DNA from: Sycobia sp. Sy_11
Taxonomy: Eukaryota; Arthropoda; Insecta; Hymenoptera; Epichrysomallidae
Reading direction: 5' to 3'
DNA: 64,000 bases
Assembly: GCA_018907035.1 (NCBI GenBank)
Contig: JACCIC010000037.1
Span: 496,001-560,000, forward strand
Part shown: positions 63,674 through 64,000 of the stretch, piece by piece
Numbering within the stretch: position 1 is the stretch's first letter
How the letters are laid out: every line of letters starts with the position of its first letter
Made by a program: the position numbers and the translations under genes
The notes under the pieces: model-generated
What the model was told of the DNA's origin: nothing
Seen by the model: the letters and a program-made list of their open reading frames with translations, nothing else
Databases searched by the model: none

Positions 63674-64000
63674 CTACGAGCCGCGAAATCCTTGTCCCCC
63701 CCCTGCTCCCCGCCGCCTCGGCCAATCCTCCCATATATACGATCCGTCCTCCTGCATCCGCGCGCACTCGAAGGAGGGAACATCGGAGCCCACAGACGGA
63801 GCAGACTCGTCGGTCGTACACATTGTCGCATTACTCAAGGAGTAACGTGCGAGGTAAAGGGACTATTTATCAACGGTATATATGTAGGCTCGTAAACAAA
63901 GGAGCGCACATTTCAAGGCCGCCCCTTGCTTCCAGCTACCTCACTCCTCGTTGGAAGCATACGTGCGCGAGCGCGCGCACACAAACACGCATATCCCAAA
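63670..64000. other. GC-rich island at the right edge
   Basis: Abrupt GC-rich sequence directly after a TA tract, ending in a CG/CA alternating run at about 63965-63990. Frames on both strands overlap and show no domain. Confidence 0.4.

Overview
This is a eukaryotic, almost certainly insect, nuclear window. It is AT-rich with spliced genes, GT-AG introns, eukaryotic poly(A) signals, mariner-family transposon relics and a very high load of long perfect (TA)n, (TG)n and (AG/CT)n microsatellites. The alternation of AT-rich DNA with CpG-undepleted GC-rich patches, plus the mariner and serine-protease content, suggests a hymenopteran such as an ant. That attribution is inference; nothing in the window fixes the species.

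The only confident protein-coding content lies in the first 7.5 kb. Positions 1-137 are the 3' end of a secreted S1 (chymotrypsin-like) serine protease whose body lies off the left edge. A complete four-exon paralog follows on the same strand (3481-7448, 292 aa). It has a signal peptide, the IVGG activation site, the His/Asp/Ser catalytic triad and matching exon phases. Between the two genes sit a 5'-truncated LINE tail with a 13-bp target-site duplication (639-793) and an internally deleted mariner (about 1303-1945). Intron 1 of the complete protease holds degenerate direct and inverted repeats.

From 7.5 kb to the right end I see no convincing protein-coding gene. The region is a mosaic of AT-rich DNA and CpG-bearing GC-richer islands, roughly at 14.5-15.8, 18.2-20.2, 22.5-23.3, 28.7-29.6, 32.7-33.4, 35.0-36.6, 39.0-40.1, 44.3-46.2, 49.3-50.7, 53.5-54.6, 55.9-57.5, 58.0-59.0 and 63.7-64.0 kb. 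About forty long dinucleotide tracts are concentrated at or near the islands. Three further dead mariner relics are present: 29626-30882 on the minus strand with recognisable terminal inverted repeats, about 42240-42740 on the minus strand, and about 31880-32190 on the plus strand. There are also several short foldback or MITE-like inverted repeats (11881-12034, 27367-27495, 47316-47394, 51516-51627) and a second copy of the LINE tail at 49911-49982.

Most open reading frames here are artefacts of dinucleotide repeats (Ile-Tyr or Ser-Leu runs) or chance frames in AT-rich DNA. A few islands could be promoters or non-coding first exons of a gene lying outside the window, but the sequence alone does not prove this.
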